Shown here piece by piece: positions 1 to 9,664 of a stretch of DNA of 64,000 nt (position 1 is the first letter of the stretch; every line of letters begins with the position of its first letter). This stretch comes from an uncultured Clostridia bacterium (lineage in GTDB: Bacteria; Bacillota; Clostridia; Oscillospirales; Ruminococcaceae). The notes below the pieces were generated by a model. That model was not told the origin of the DNA. It saw only the letters and a list, made by a program, of their open reading frames with translations, and made no database searches. Location of the stretch: contig CANNSB010000007.1 of NCBI GenBank assembly GCA_947510165.1, positions 1 through 64,000 of the forward strand, read 5' to 3'. Position numbers and translations under genes: made by a program.

Positions 1-79
1 CCCCTCTGTGCCCGCCGTCTCTTGACCGCTTAGTTATAATAGCATATTTATTCCCCCTCTGTCAACTCTTTTTTTATTT

Positions 80-1324
80 TTATTTATTATTATTATATTT
101 ATCGACTAAATAAACTAATCTACTTGTAATAATGCAATCAACTTTTATAATATCATCTAGGTAAACTTCAGAATTAACAACCCCATAATTCCTAATAGTA
201 TTAATAACAGATATGTCAGAATAAGGTATAGATAAAACACAATTAAAATCATCTTTATTTAGAACAACTTCTATTTGATCTATCAAATCATCTATTCCAA
301 TAGAATTTTTTGCACTAATTTTAACAGATATTTCTTCTTTCATAAACTCTATATCACTTAAACATATATCTGATTTATTATAAACTTTTATAATAGGAAT
401 ATTAGAACATTCAAGCTGAGATATTATATGATCAGTAACCGCAATTTGTTCTTGAAAATTTGGATCAGCGGAATCAATTAAATGTAAAATCACATCTGCA
501 TATTTAACTTCTTCTAAAGTTGATTTAAAAGATTCAACAAGATTATGAGGAAGTCTACTAATAAAACCCACTGTATCTACAAACATAACTTCTCTACCAT
601 TTGTGAGAGTATATATTCTAGAAGTTGGATCAAGTGTCGCAAATAGCTTATCTTCAGCTAAAATATTTGCATTAGTTAAGCAGTTCATAAGTGTAGACTT
701 TCCAGAATTTGTATATCCCAATATAACCACTGTAATTATATTATTGTCTTTTCTTTTTTTTCTAAAAATATCTCTTCTTAAAGATAACTCTTCTAATTCT
801 TTTTTTAAACCATTTATTTCATCTTTAATTTTTCTTCTATCTAATTCTAATTTTTTTTCACCAGGACCTCGTCCCCCAACTCCACCCTGCCTATCTAAAT
901 CAACACCAATTCCAGAAAGTCTAGAAAGTCTATATTTATTTTGAGCCAACTTAATTTGTATAATACCTTCTTTAGATTTAGCGTTTAAAGCAAAGATATC
1001 CAATATAAGCATGGTTCTATCAATAACACGAATCCCTATAAAATTTTCTATATTTTTAATTTGCGTTGCAGAAAGCTCATTATCAAATATAATTAAATCA
1101 ATTTCATTTTCTTCTATAACCGGCAATATTTCTTCAAGCTTTCCTTTTCCAATAAAAGTTGATTTGTCATAGGATTTTCTTTTTTGTGAAAGATAGCAAA
1201 AAACGTCTAAAGATGAAGTTTTAGCAAGTTGTTCCAGTTCAAATAAAGAATATTCAACGTCATAATCCCCAATATCAACAGAAACTAATATACAAAGAGG
1301 ATTTTTTTTAATATTATCATACAT
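80..1324 (-). CDS. hflX: Ribosome-associated GTPase HflX
   Basis: HflX binds the large ribosomal subunit and splits or rescues stalled ribosomes using GTP. The 414-residue protein has the family's usual length and order: an N-terminal HflX domain, a charged linker containing the GGVGGRGPGEKKLE segment, and a Ras-like GTPase domain with GYTNSGKST (G1), DTVGF (G3) and NKSD (G4). It lies alone on the minus strand, divergent from nadB. The frame is clean and base usage matches the neighbouring chromosomal genes. The GTPase motifs and the diagnostic linker are seen directly; the ribosomal role is family knowledge. Confidence 0.96.
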   Translation of the reverse strand: MYDNIKKNPLCILVSVDIGDYDVEYSLFELEQLAKTSSLDVFCYLSQKRKSYDKSTFIGKGKLEEILPVIEENEIDLIIFDNELSATQIKNIENFIGIRVIDRTMLILDIFALNAKSKEGIIQIKLAQNKYRLSRLSGIGVDLDRQGGVGGRGPGEKKLELDRRKIKDEINGLKKELEELSLRRDIFRKKRKDNNIITVVILGYTNSGKSTLMNCLTNANILAEDKLFATLDPTSRIYTLTNGREVMFVDTVGFISRLPHNLVESFKSTLEEVKYADVILHLIDSADPNFQEQIAVTDHIISQLECSNIPIIKVYNKSDICLSDIEFMKEEISVKISAKNSIGIDDLIDQIEVVLNKDDFNCVLSIPYSDISVINTIRNYGVVNSEVYLDDIIKVDCIITSRLVYLVDKYNNNK

Positions 1325-1465
1325 ATATTATAATTTACCTTTCAGAATACAGCATAAAACAAAGCTATATTTATTCTTTTTTCATATTTAATATGATATA
1401 CTAATAGATAAAATAACACAATAAATAGAATCAATAAATTAATCTAGAAAGGCTTTACTATATAG

Positions 1466-2953
1466 ATGAAAAATCAATATGATGTTGTAATTATTGGAAC
1501 AGGTATAGCTGGACTTTATACATCAGCGAATATTTCTGATAAATATAGCATACTCTTAATTACAAAAGATGAATATATAAAAAGTAATTCGTATCTAGCA
1601 CAGGGTGGAATTGCAGCTTCTTCAAAAAACAAACAAGATATAAAATCACATGTAGAAGATAGCTTAAAAGCAGGAAACAATAAAAATAATATAAAAAGTT
1701 TAAATATTTTAATAAAATATGCAGAAGAAAATATAGATAACCTTATAAAATATGGTGTTGATTTTGATAAGGATAGCAAAGGAAATATTTTAAAAACACT
1801 GGAAGGAGGACATAGTAAACCAAGAATTTTACATTATAAAGATTATACGGGTAAAGAAATAACTTCAAAATTACTCAAACATATAATATCAAAAAAAAAT
1901 ATAGATTTAAAAGAAAACACAACTGTTATAAACTGTGAAAAAATAAAAAATCATTTTGAAATACAAATAATAAAAAACGATAAAATAAATATAATATATT
2001 CTAAAATATTAGTTATTTCTACAGGAGGAATAGGACAAGTTTTTAAATATACAACAAATTCTTCTGTTTCAACCGGTGATGGTATAATTTTTGCAAAAAA
2101 TATGGGAGCTATTATAAAAGATATTTCTCTAATACAATTTCATCCAACAGCTTTTATAAATAAAAAAGATACTAAAAATAATCAGTGCCTACTTCTATCA
2201 GAAGCATTGCGAGGAGAAGGTGCAATTTTATTAAATAAAAACAAACAAACATTTATGAAAAATTACACCTCATTAGAAGAACTTGCACCAAGAGATATAG
2301 TTTCTAAAGCAATCTTAGATGAAGTTAAAAAACAAAATAGTGATGAAATATTTTTAAGTATAAAACATAAAGAAAAATTATATATACAAAAAAGATTTCC
2401 ATATATATATAACAAATTATTAGAAAATGGATATGATATATCAAAAGAAGATATTCCTATATTTCCATGTCAACATTATCTAATGGGAGGAATCCAAGTT
2501 GATACAATGGCAGAAACGAATATAGAAAATTTATATGCGGTAGGAGAAGTTTCTAACACAGGTGTTCATGGAACAAATAGATTAGCTAGTAATTCTCTGC
2601 TAGAAGCAATAGTTTTTTCTAAAAGAGCAGCCGAAGATATCACAAAAAAATTAGAAAACAATACTATATATGACACATATATTATAAAAGATCTTAAAAA
2701 ATTAAAAATAAATAATAATTATGATATAAATATGAATGAAATAAAAAAACAAATAAATAATTTAATACAAGAATCAATGTTTGTAAATATAAATATCGAA
2801 AAAGCAATAGAAGCTTTGAAAATATCTAATATAATATTAAAAAAAATGAATAGAAATTCACCTATTCCAACAAAAGAATATATAGAAACAAAATCCATCG
2901 TATCTATTGCAAAAATAATCTTAGAAGAGGCGGTTAATAATAATGATAAATGA
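1466..2953 (+). CDS. nadB: L-aspartate oxidase NadB
   Basis: NadB oxidises L-aspartate to iminoaspartate with FAD, the first step of de novo NAD synthesis. In anaerobes fumarate can accept the electrons. The 495-residue protein opens with the FAD-binding IGTGIAGLY motif, followed by LAQGGIAAS near residue 45 and the active-site segment HGTNRLASNSLLEA near residue 370. The C-terminal helical domain is present, so it is full length. The stop overlaps nadC by 11 bases, indicating translational coupling. The usual partner nadA (quinolinate synthase) is not beside it in this window. Confidence 0.95.
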   Translation: MKNQYDVVIIGTGIAGLYTSANISDKYSILLITKDEYIKSNSYLAQGGIAASSKNKQDIKSHVEDSLKAGNNKNNIKSLNILIKYAEENIDNLIKYGVDFDKDSKGNILKTLEGGHSKPRILHYKDYTGKEITSKLLKHIISKKNIDLKENTTVINCEKIKNHFEIQIIKNDKINIIYSKILVISTGGIGQVFKYTTNSSVSTGDGIIFAKNMGAIIKDISLIQFHPTAFINKKDTKNNQCLLLSEALRGEGAILLNKNKQTFMKNYTSLEELAPRDIVSKAILDEVKKQNSDEIFLSIKHKEKLYIQKRFPYIYNKLLENGYDISKEDIPIFPCQHYLMGGIQVDTMAETNIENLYAVGEVSNTGVHGTNRLASNSLLEAIVFSKRAAEDITKKLENNTIYDTYIIKDLKKLKINNNYDINMNEIKKQINNLIQESMFVNINIEKAIEALKISNIILKKMNRNSPIPTKEYIETKSIVSIAKIILEEAVNNNDK

Positions 2954-3782
2954 TATTCATATAAATAAACTAATAGATAGATCCCTAGAAGAAGATATAA
3001 ATTATATAGATATAGCTACTGATTTAATAATACCAGAAGACTCAAAATCCTCAGCAACATTAATAGCAAAGCAAGATTTTATATTATGTGGAATAAAAAT
3101 TTTCGAAAAAGTTTTCAAAAGATTTAATAATGATATAAACATAATACTAGAAAAAAAAGATGGCCAAACAATATATAATAAAGAAATAATTTGTAAAATA
3201 GAAGGAAATACAAGATCAATTTTAACCTGTGAAAGAACAGCATTAAATATATTACAACACCTATCAGGAATATCTACACAAACAAATAAAATAGTTAATT
3301 TAATTAAAGGAACAAACACACATATTGCCGACACTAGAAAAACGATTCCAGGTATAAGAAGTTTTCAAAAATATGCCGTTATGATAGGTGGAGGAAAAAA
3401 TCATAGATTTAACCTAAGTGATATGGCTATGATAAAAGAGAATCATATAATTTCTGCTGGAGGCATAAAAAAAGCTGTAGAAGTGCTAAGAAAGAAAATC
3501 TCACATACAACAAAAATAGAAATAGAAGTTACTAATATAATAGAATTAAATCAAGCATTAGAATCAAATGTTGATATAATAATGCTTGATAATATGGATA
3601 TTCCAACTATGAAAGATGCAGTTAAAATAAACAATAAACAATGTATATTAGAAGCATCAGGAAATATTACAGAAAAAAATATTTTAGAAATAGCATCAAT
3701 AGGAATAGATATTATTTCTATGGGATGTTTAACACATTCTGTAAAATCATCAGATATCTCTTTAATAATAAAAACAAATTAA
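2943..3782 (+). CDS. nadC: Nicotinate-nucleotide diphosphorylase (carboxylating) NadC
   Basis: NadC converts quinolinate and phosphoribosyl pyrophosphate to nicotinate mononucleotide, CO2 and pyrophosphate. The 279-residue length is typical. The signature DTRKTIPGIR and the following GGGKNHRFNL and KENHI segments carry the substrate-binding Arg, Lys and His residues. The C-terminal barrel strands (IEIEVTN, IIMLDNMD, EASGNI, ISMGCLTHS) are all present. The start lies inside the end of nadB, so the two genes form an operon. Confidence 0.96.
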   Translation: MINDIHINKLIDRSLEEDINYIDIATDLIIPEDSKSSATLIAKQDFILCGIKIFEKVFKRFNNDINIILEKKDGQTIYNKEIICKIEGNTRSILTCERTALNILQHLSGISTQTNKIVNLIKGTNTHIADTRKTIPGIRSFQKYAVMIGGGKNHRFNLSDMAMIKENHIISAGGIKKAVEVLRKKISHTTKIEIEVTNIIELNQALESNVDIIMLDNMDIPTMKDAVKINNKQCILEASGNITEKNILEIASIGIDIISMGCLTHSVKSSDISLIIKTN

Positions 3783-3789
3783 AATTAGA

Positions 3790-4218
3790 TTATAATATTT
3801 TTTTTAATTTTTCTAAACTATTCTCCTCCATTTCTTTAAGTTCTATCATAAGAGAAACAACATCTTTGTCAGCATCAGGGTATCTATTTAGATTTTTTAT
3901 ACATTGAATAATCCCCATATTACTCCCTGTGATAAACATTTCAGCAATATGAGAAGAACTTTTATCAATAATAGTTTGAAAATCTATCATTAAATAAGTT
4001 GTTATTTTTTGTAAAAATCCAATTCCCTTTTCATCAGATCCATATTTATTTAAAATAGTTTTAGCCCTTTGATTAATATCTTTATACTTATAAAGTTGAA
4101 GTTCCATCTGATTTTTTAATAAATCACTTTTTATAATAGGCAAAATTTTATTTATAGTTTCTATCCCCATTTGAGAATTTTGATAAATATAGTTTAACAA
4201 CTCTGTATTTCCATTCAT
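3790..4218 (-). CDS. Small helical (ferritin-like) protein of unknown function
   Basis: A 142-residue, almost entirely helical, Cys-free protein. I chose the ATG at 4218 because AAAGGTG (4227-4233) lies at good spacing before it; an upstream ATG at 4251 lacks a site. Proteins starting NTELLNYIYQNSQMG and containing SSHIAEMFITGSNMGI occur widely in clostridia without assigned function. The helix pattern suggests a four-helix bundle. It converges on nadC with only seven bases between the stops. No metal-binding set of residues is evident, so no function is proposed. Confidence 0.75.
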   Translation of the reverse strand: MNGNTELLNYIYQNSQMGIETINKILPIIKSDLLKNQMELQLYKYKDINQRAKTILNKYGSDEKGIGFLQKITTYLMIDFQTIIDKSSSHIAEMFITGSNMGIIQCIKNLNRYPDADKDVVSLMIELKEMEENSLEKLKKIL

Positions 4219-4401
4219 AAAAACACACCTTTCAAAAAATATTATATCCAAAATATAAATTATTATTATATATTTTAAAAATATATAATAATAATAAAAT
4301 TAAGAATATAATATTAAATAAAAAATATTTTAGATAAATAAGAAGTAAAACATAAGTTTAAGTGTTAGATAATTTTAAATTTATTTTTATATATTTAACT
4401 G

Positions 4402-5043
4402 TTATCTATACCTAAATAATTCAGCATCAGGATCAAGCGGAGCATGAGATTTTTTTAGATGTAATAATATCTCAAGCTCTGAACAGTTTACAAGTGCTCT
4501 TACTTTTGTCATATGTTTTGTATATAATTCTAATTTTTCTTCATATTCACCTGGTGCTAATTCTATACCAGCAGATCTTTTATCCGATGCTTCTATATAA
4601 CTAGTATAACACATACATAATATATCAAATTTCATCTTCATATGAGTATCCAGTTTGTCAAGTTGAAAACTGAAAAAGTTCTCATCAAAATTATCATCAT
4701 CTTCTTCTTTGGTTGCATTTTTATCATATTTTGAATCGTCACATACAATATGTTTTCGTAAGAGATCCTTATATTTTTTATCTGGATCTTCTCCAAAAAA
4801 ATTCGCAGACGAAAAAACACTTGCAAAAAAATTTCTTTTCTTTTTCTTTTTATCACCAACACCCTTATTTTGAGATGCTGTTTCAATTGGATTTGATCCT
4901 CCAACAGCCCCCATTGATTGTAATATTTCTTCATCATCTAAATTTAAAGAGGATGAGGATGATGAAGATGATGAGGATGGGGATGATGTTGTAATCGCAT
5001 TTTGTCGATTTCTACGAAGTTTTTTCTTTAATTTTTTAAACAT
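4402..5043 (-). CDS. GAVGG-family protein, member A (unknown function)
   Basis: I do not recognise this 213-residue protein, but it belongs to a family repeated in this window. It begins MFKKLKKKLRRNRQ (cationic, no hydrophobic signal peptide), runs into a poly-serine tract and then the acidic-to-motif segment LDDEEILQSMGAVGGS. A Lys-rich stretch follows, then a helical C-terminal half with Cys at CMCYTSY and VNCSEL. It is divergent from member B, with paired repeats between them. The shared N-terminal plan with different C-termini suggests a common targeting or processing signal; that is inference. Confidence 0.6.
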   Translation of the reverse strand: MFKKLKKKLRRNRQNAITTSSPSSSSSSSSSSLNLDDEEILQSMGAVGGSNPIETASQNKGVGDKKKKKRNFFASVFSSANFFGEDPDKKYKDLLRKHIVCDDSKYDKNATKEEDDDNFDENFFSFQLDKLDTHMKMKFDILCMCYTSYIEASDKRSAGIELAPGEYEEKLELYTKHMTKVRALVNCSELEILLHLKKSHAPLDPDAELFRYR

Positions 5044-5118
5044 TTTAAACCTACTTTATTATTATTTTTTTTTAATATATATATATATTACATTAGTTAC
5101 AAAATAAATTCAATAAAG

Positions 5119-5156
5119 ATACATATTATTTATACCAAAATACATATTATTTATAC
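5119..5156. promoter_or_regulatory. Tandem 17-bp repeats between divergent family members
   Basis: The sequence ATACATATTATTTATAC occurs twice, at 5119-5135 and 5140-5156, with a 21-bp period (two helical turns). It lies in the divergent intergenic region of members A and B. This arrangement suits cooperative binding of a regulator to one DNA face. No cognate regulator can be named. Confidence 0.4.
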
Positions 5157-5235
5157 GACAATATAGTGTAATATTCAACAAATATTATACTATATACTTT
5201 CTATTAGTGAGTATATAAATAAGGAGATAATAGAC

Positions 5236-5876
5236 ATGTTTAATAAATTTAAAGCATCATTTAAGAGAAGTAATCATCAAAATACTCAAAATGATAGTAG
5301 TAGAAATGATACAAACCATAGTGAAAGTGAAGAAGAAATATTACAATCACTTGGAGCTGTTGGAGGAGAACCATTAAACGTAGTATCCCGTAATTCTACA
5401 CAGAACATTTAATAAATAGACCTCTTCCAGATATTCCATCTAGCCCTAACCAACCAAATTCTATAGATTATTTTACAAGTGTATTTTCATCAGATAACAT
5501 AAATAATCAAATATTATTTGATGAAAATACAAAAGAACAAGATCCGGAAAAAGAAGAACAATATAAAGAATTAATCGCTAAAAACTCTTTAGAAGGCGAA
5601 ATTTCTACAACAAATTATAAAACATTTTGTTTATCAGATATTTTATATGAACCAAATTATTATTTTGAAATAAAAAACACAAGAGAATTTGTTTTGTTAA
5701 AACAGTATTATATCACTTATATGATAGAGGAAAATAAAAGATTACAAAAATTACCATATAATAAAAAGAAACATAGTCTTTATGGATATGAATATACGAT
5801 TCTTGGATCAGATTTACAACAAAGATATGAATTTTCCGAGATGGAATTATATAGATTTTTAAATAAGAAAGATTAA
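5236..5876 (+). pseudogene. GAVGG-family member B, frameshifted
   Basis: A good site (AAGGAGA) precedes ATG at 5236. The first frame encodes MFNKFKASFKRSN, an Asn/Ser-rich acidic spacer and EEEILQSLGAVGG, then stops at 5412. The remainder continues in another frame from about 5405 to 5876 and aligns with member E: both contain a PNYYFEI segment, a KLPYN segment and a C-terminal FS(E/D)MEL(Y/F)(R/K)FLN. Restoring the frame would give about 213 residues, the length of member A. Whether the indel is a lesion, a phase-variable switch or a sequencing error cannot be told here. Confidence 0.65.
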
Positions 5877-5912
5877 AATATATTAACAATTAAGCTTATT
5901 TAATAATATATA

Positions 5913-7471
5913 TCAGCTATTCAATTTGTTTAAAAAATTATAAGTAGTTTGAAATTCCTTTGTTTTTAGTTCTTCTATATTATTTTTTGATAATTTTAAT
6001 AGGATAATTTTTTCTATTTTTTTATATGGATTATTTTTTTAAAATTCTGATTTTCTTTTATTATCAGATATGTCGCTATAATAATTATTAATAGAGTCTA
6101 TTAAATTATTTTTAGACATATGCGAAATATTGTCTGCATCTAAATCAGATATATAATCATCATTTCCAAATGACACTCCAGTTGGGAAATATATGTATCC
6201 ATCTTTTATTTCAACAAGATCGATATTAGTATTATATCTTTGTATTTTTAAATATACATAATATGATACAAAATTTATATTTCTAATAACATTCTCGATA
6301 CCACTATTTATAGATGTCATTCTATCAAATGATTTTTTGGATATAAAAAACCCTCCAGCATGAATTGCATCTCCAAGCCATCCTACTATATCTTTTCTCT
6401 CATCTGAATCTTTCCATCCCATATGCCCAGCAAGGGGGGGATCCCAATAATTGGTAACACCATGGCCTTTATCAATTAAATTAGCAGATAAAGTATACAT
6501 CATATGTGCAAAATCTCCCTTATCTTTAAAACTGCTATATATTTTTTCATAAATATCTTTAAAACATTTTAAACATATATTATTTTTATTTAATCCTTTT
6601 TCCATACTTTTTTTATAAGATAATTGATTGGAGCTTGTACTCTTTAACATAGAATCATAGCTATAAATAGACAGTGTACTAGTCATAAAATGTTGTAATC
6701 TTAATTTATATCTTAAATATATAAATTCGTTATTGCAATCTCCATCATTTTTAAGAACACATTATCTTCATCTATTTTATACCCAAATTTATTTGATATA
6801 GTAAATTTCCCGTAACTTCCTCCTATTTGACTAATAGCCCTAAAAAAAAACCAATCTATTTTATTAGGTTCATCTTTATATTTTATTTTTATCCCATCAT
6901 ATAATTTATACATATACTCACATGTCTGGATATCGAATCCAAAATTATTCATTACATTATTTACAAAGGATTCTTTTTGTTTATTTAATACTTTTTTTTC
7001 ATCAGTAATAATCTCCTCTGCTTCAATCGGCTCTCCAAAAAGACTACAAAAGAGATCATTTTTATTTTTATCTTCTTCTTGATTCAAATTACAGATAAGA
7101 CATGTCTTATCAATAATACTCGTATTTAAAAGATCATAAACTGTTTCATCTGTTTTTAAAATAGAGCTATTTATACAACTAATAGAACTAATTGAATTAT
7201 ATGGATTTTGATATTTAGTAGACTTTAATATACTTTGAGAGATTACTTTAGGCTTTGAAGTTTCTAAAAAAGATTTACGCATATCCATTCTATAACTTTG
7301 AGATTTATTTCCGTCAAAATTGGTTTGCATACTTTGTTTATCACCTGTTAATTCTCCCATAATATCTCTGTGTATCTGCATTTGTTTTGATAAATTTATA
7401 ACAGATGAATCTGAATTATGATTTATCTTTACAACCTGTTTAACGCCTTGAGAAAATAAATTCTTAAACAT
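5913..7471 (-). pseudogene. Toxin-like effector gene with MFKN leader, broken by a frameshift and a stop
   Basis: The gene starts at 7471 with MFKNLFSQGVKQVVK, followed by a Ser/Asn-rich region and a helical segment (NNFGFDIQTCEYMYKLYDG). One frame ends at 6713, and the protein resumes in another frame near 6755 (EFIYLRYKLRLQHF). It carries the conserved block DFAHMMYTLSANL...GWLGDAIHAGG...DLDADNIS...NNYYSDI and reaches TAA at 6039-6041. The same frame then continues to 5913 with KNNPYKKIEKIIL and TYNFLNKLNS. I associate this C-terminal pattern with effectors of Gram-positive polymorphic toxin systems, from memory only. A degraded second copy lies at 30065-30280. Confidence 0.55.
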
Positions 7472-7618
7472 AATTACACCCCTAATTAATTTAAAAATAT
7501 ATACAGTATATAATTACATAATAACTTTCTAAGATTTGTCGAATTTTATAAAACAAACTATTAATATTTTATAATTTAATATATAATATTGTTATAAAAA
7601 TATACTATAGGAGTTATT

Positions 7619-8254
7619 ATGAAATTTATAATTAGAAATGAATCTAAAAAAGAAGAAAGGTTGGTAGAAGAAATTGTAAGGGAGTCTTTCTGGAATCATT
7701 TTCAACCGGGAGCAGATGAACATTTTATGCTACATAATATTAGAAAGAGCAAATGCTTTATAAAAGAACTTAATTTTATAGCAGAATTAGATGGAGAAAT
7801 TATTGGACATATCGTATATACAAAATCAAAATTAGTAGATATAAATAAAAATATAATAGAAACAATAACTTTTGGTCCAGTCTGCATACTACCCAAATAT
7901 AGATTTCAGGGATTTGGTGAAAAATTAATAAATTACTCTATTCAAAAAGCAAAAGAAATGGGATTTTTAGCCATTATAATATATGGAGATCCTAGGTATT
8001 ATCATAAATTCGGATTCAGATGTGGAGAAAGATATGATATAACAAATGAAGATGGAAAGTTTGCGGTAGCACTTATGGCTTTACAGTTAAATACAAAATT
8101 TGTATTAGATATTCCTAAAAAATTTATAGAATCCAAAGATTTTAAAATAGATAATGATAAATTAAAAACATTTGATTCTACTTTCATAGAAAGAGAGAAA
8201 GGAACTAGTGATTTTCAAAAAACATTTGAATTATTACTAACATTAATTTATTAA
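7619..8254 (+). CDS. GNAT family N-acetyltransferase
   Basis: A 211-residue protein with a GNAT fold. The acetyl-CoA binding segment FGPVCILPKYRFQGFGEKLI includes the R-x-x-G-x-G-type loop, and the following helix (YSIQKAKEMGF) and strand (IIYGDPRYYHKFGF) are typical. An AGGAG site precedes the ATG. The substrate cannot be told; members act on small molecules, antibiotics or protein N-termini. It is monocistronic and followed by a strong hairpin terminator. It sits within the GAVGG-family cluster but is intact and of normal chromosomal composition. Confidence 0.9.
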   Translation: MKFIIRNESKKEERLVEEIVRESFWNHFQPGADEHFMLHNIRKSKCFIKELNFIAELDGEIIGHIVYTKSKLVDINKNIIETITFGPVCILPKYRFQGFGEKLINYSIQKAKEMGFLAIIIYGDPRYYHKFGFRCGERYDITNEDGKFAVALMALQLNTKFVLDIPKKFIESKDFKIDNDKLKTFDSTFIEREKGTSDFQKTFELLLTLIY

Positions 8255-8265
8255 AAATAATTTAA

Positions 8266-8296
8266 AAAAAGAGTAAATTTTATCTTTACTCTTTTT
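8266..8296. terminator. Bidirectional intrinsic terminator
   Basis: A 12-bp perfect stem (AAAAAGAGTAAA / TTTACTCTTTTT) has a 7-nt loop, with A-run and T-run on its two sides. It sits between the convergent GNAT gene and the gene ending at 8308, so it can serve both. Confidence 0.85.
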
Positions 8297-8307
8297 TTAT
8301 TTATTAT

Positions 8308-8946
8308 TCAATCTTCACTCTTTGCCAATTCATCAGGAATAATTATAGGCTGCCCTGTTTCAGAGCTTATAATAGATGTATTAGTTAATAACACGCTTGC
8401 CATATGCATCGGATTTTCTAAAGGTCTATGAACTTCTGGTTGTTGTGTAACATGATTATAGGTTAATGTATTAAGAAAAACAGAATTATAATTACTCGTT
8501 ATTTGATCTAAAGTTTCTGGGTCAATCTCTTCTTCTCTTAAAACTTCTGGTAGAAAACCATTATTTCTTAGATTATCCCTTAGTTGATTTATTCCCCTAA
8601 CCTCTTCGGGATTTTCTAAAAAAGTATTTAAATTATGATTACTTACAGAAATATCCCTTAATCTTTTTGCTCTATCTATTCTTTCTTTTTCTCTTATCTC
8701 ATCTCTTATATCAGACCTTTTTTTACTTAATATAATTGATGACTCTAAATAGGCTTGACTCTTTTGATATTTTAAAAAAGCTATTTTCCGTCTCTTATCT
8801 AAACTTAGTTGACTATTTTCTTTTATATAAATTTTCCTGTTTTTAATACTTATTGGTTCTAGGGTAGATGTTTTAAGTATAACAGACGGTCTAGTACTAT
8901 TAGTATTTATAAGATGTTTTTTCTTAGATTTATGCTTTTTAAACAT
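8308..8946 (-). CDS. MFKK-leader protein, member F (unknown function)
   Basis: A 212-residue unrecognised protein. It shares the cationic MFKKHKSKKKH start and cluster location with the GAVGG family but lacks the LQSLGAVGG motif. A highly charged, probably coiled-coil stretch (about residues 60-105, rich in Arg, Lys and Glu) is followed by a less charged C-terminus. AGGAGG-like sequence precedes the ATG. No signal peptide or membrane segment is visible. Membership of the family rests on the N-terminus and neighbourhood only. Confidence 0.55.
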   Translation of the reverse strand: MFKKHKSKKKHLINTNSTRPSVILKTSTLEPISIKNRKIYIKENSQLSLDKRRKIAFLKYQKSQAYLESSIILSKKRSDIRDEIREKERIDRAKRLRDISVSNHNLNTFLENPEEVRGINQLRDNLRNNGFLPEVLREEEIDPETLDQITSNYNSVFLNTLTYNHVTQQPEVHRPLENPMHMASVLLTNTSIISSETGQPIIIPDELAKSED

Positions 8947-9054
8947 TATTTCCTCCTTTACTATATATCTTTTTTAATTGTAATTAATAGATAATAAATA
9001 ACACATATAATTACCTAAGTTTTATATGTAAATTATAAAACTTTAAATTTATTT

Positions 9055-9642
9055 TTAATAATATTTACCTAGTATTTTATCATAGAATTCTAACATTTCT
9101 TTATTTTCAAAATATTTTTTATTCTCAGATAATATTGATAAATATTCACTACCGAAACTTGTTGCGCTAAAGTCACCTAACGTTAAATTATCATATTTCA
9201 AATCATATAATTCTATACTTCTTGATAATTTTGATTTTTCTTCTTTCAATCTATCTAATATAATATTTAATTCTTCATTGTTATATTCTGTTATAGGTGA
9301 ATATAACTTCAATATCATATCTTGAAGTTCTGAATCTAATTGTCTATATTCTGAACTCAACTTTATTTTATATATTTCTGATTCTTTTAATTCTGATTTT
9401 GTATCAAAAACACTTGATAATTTAGTAACTCTATTTTGATGTTGATTATCTAGTTCTTCATCAGAACTAGTACTAGAAAAAACAACTAAATTTGTAGTAG
9501 AAGTTCCTGAAGCTCCCAAAGATTCTAATTCATCAAAATCTTCAAAACCATCATTATAAAGACCTTCTTTTGTAGATGATTTTTTACCAGATAGAGAGGA
9601 TTTGTTTTTATTATCACTATTTTTAAGAAATTTTTTAAATAT
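9055..9642 (-). pseudogene. GAVGG-family member G, start codon lost (ATG to ATA)
   Basis: An open frame encodes an IFKKFLKNSDNKNK leader, a Ser/Lys spacer, an acidic stretch and DELESLGASGTS, a variant of the family motif, then a helical C-terminal half (about 150 residues). The codon where every sibling has ATG is ATA at 9640-9642. The nearest in-frame ATG or TTG lies after the leader. Either the gene is silenced by start loss, or translation begins internally without the leader. The frame is otherwise uninterrupted to the stop at 9055. Confidence 0.5.
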
Positions 9643-9664
9643 ACTACATCATCTCCATTATCTA

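Noticed and set aside
1-79. Partial gene at the left window edge
   Set aside because: Stops occur in all frames and no coding pattern is visible; only a repeated CCCCTCTGT string is seen.
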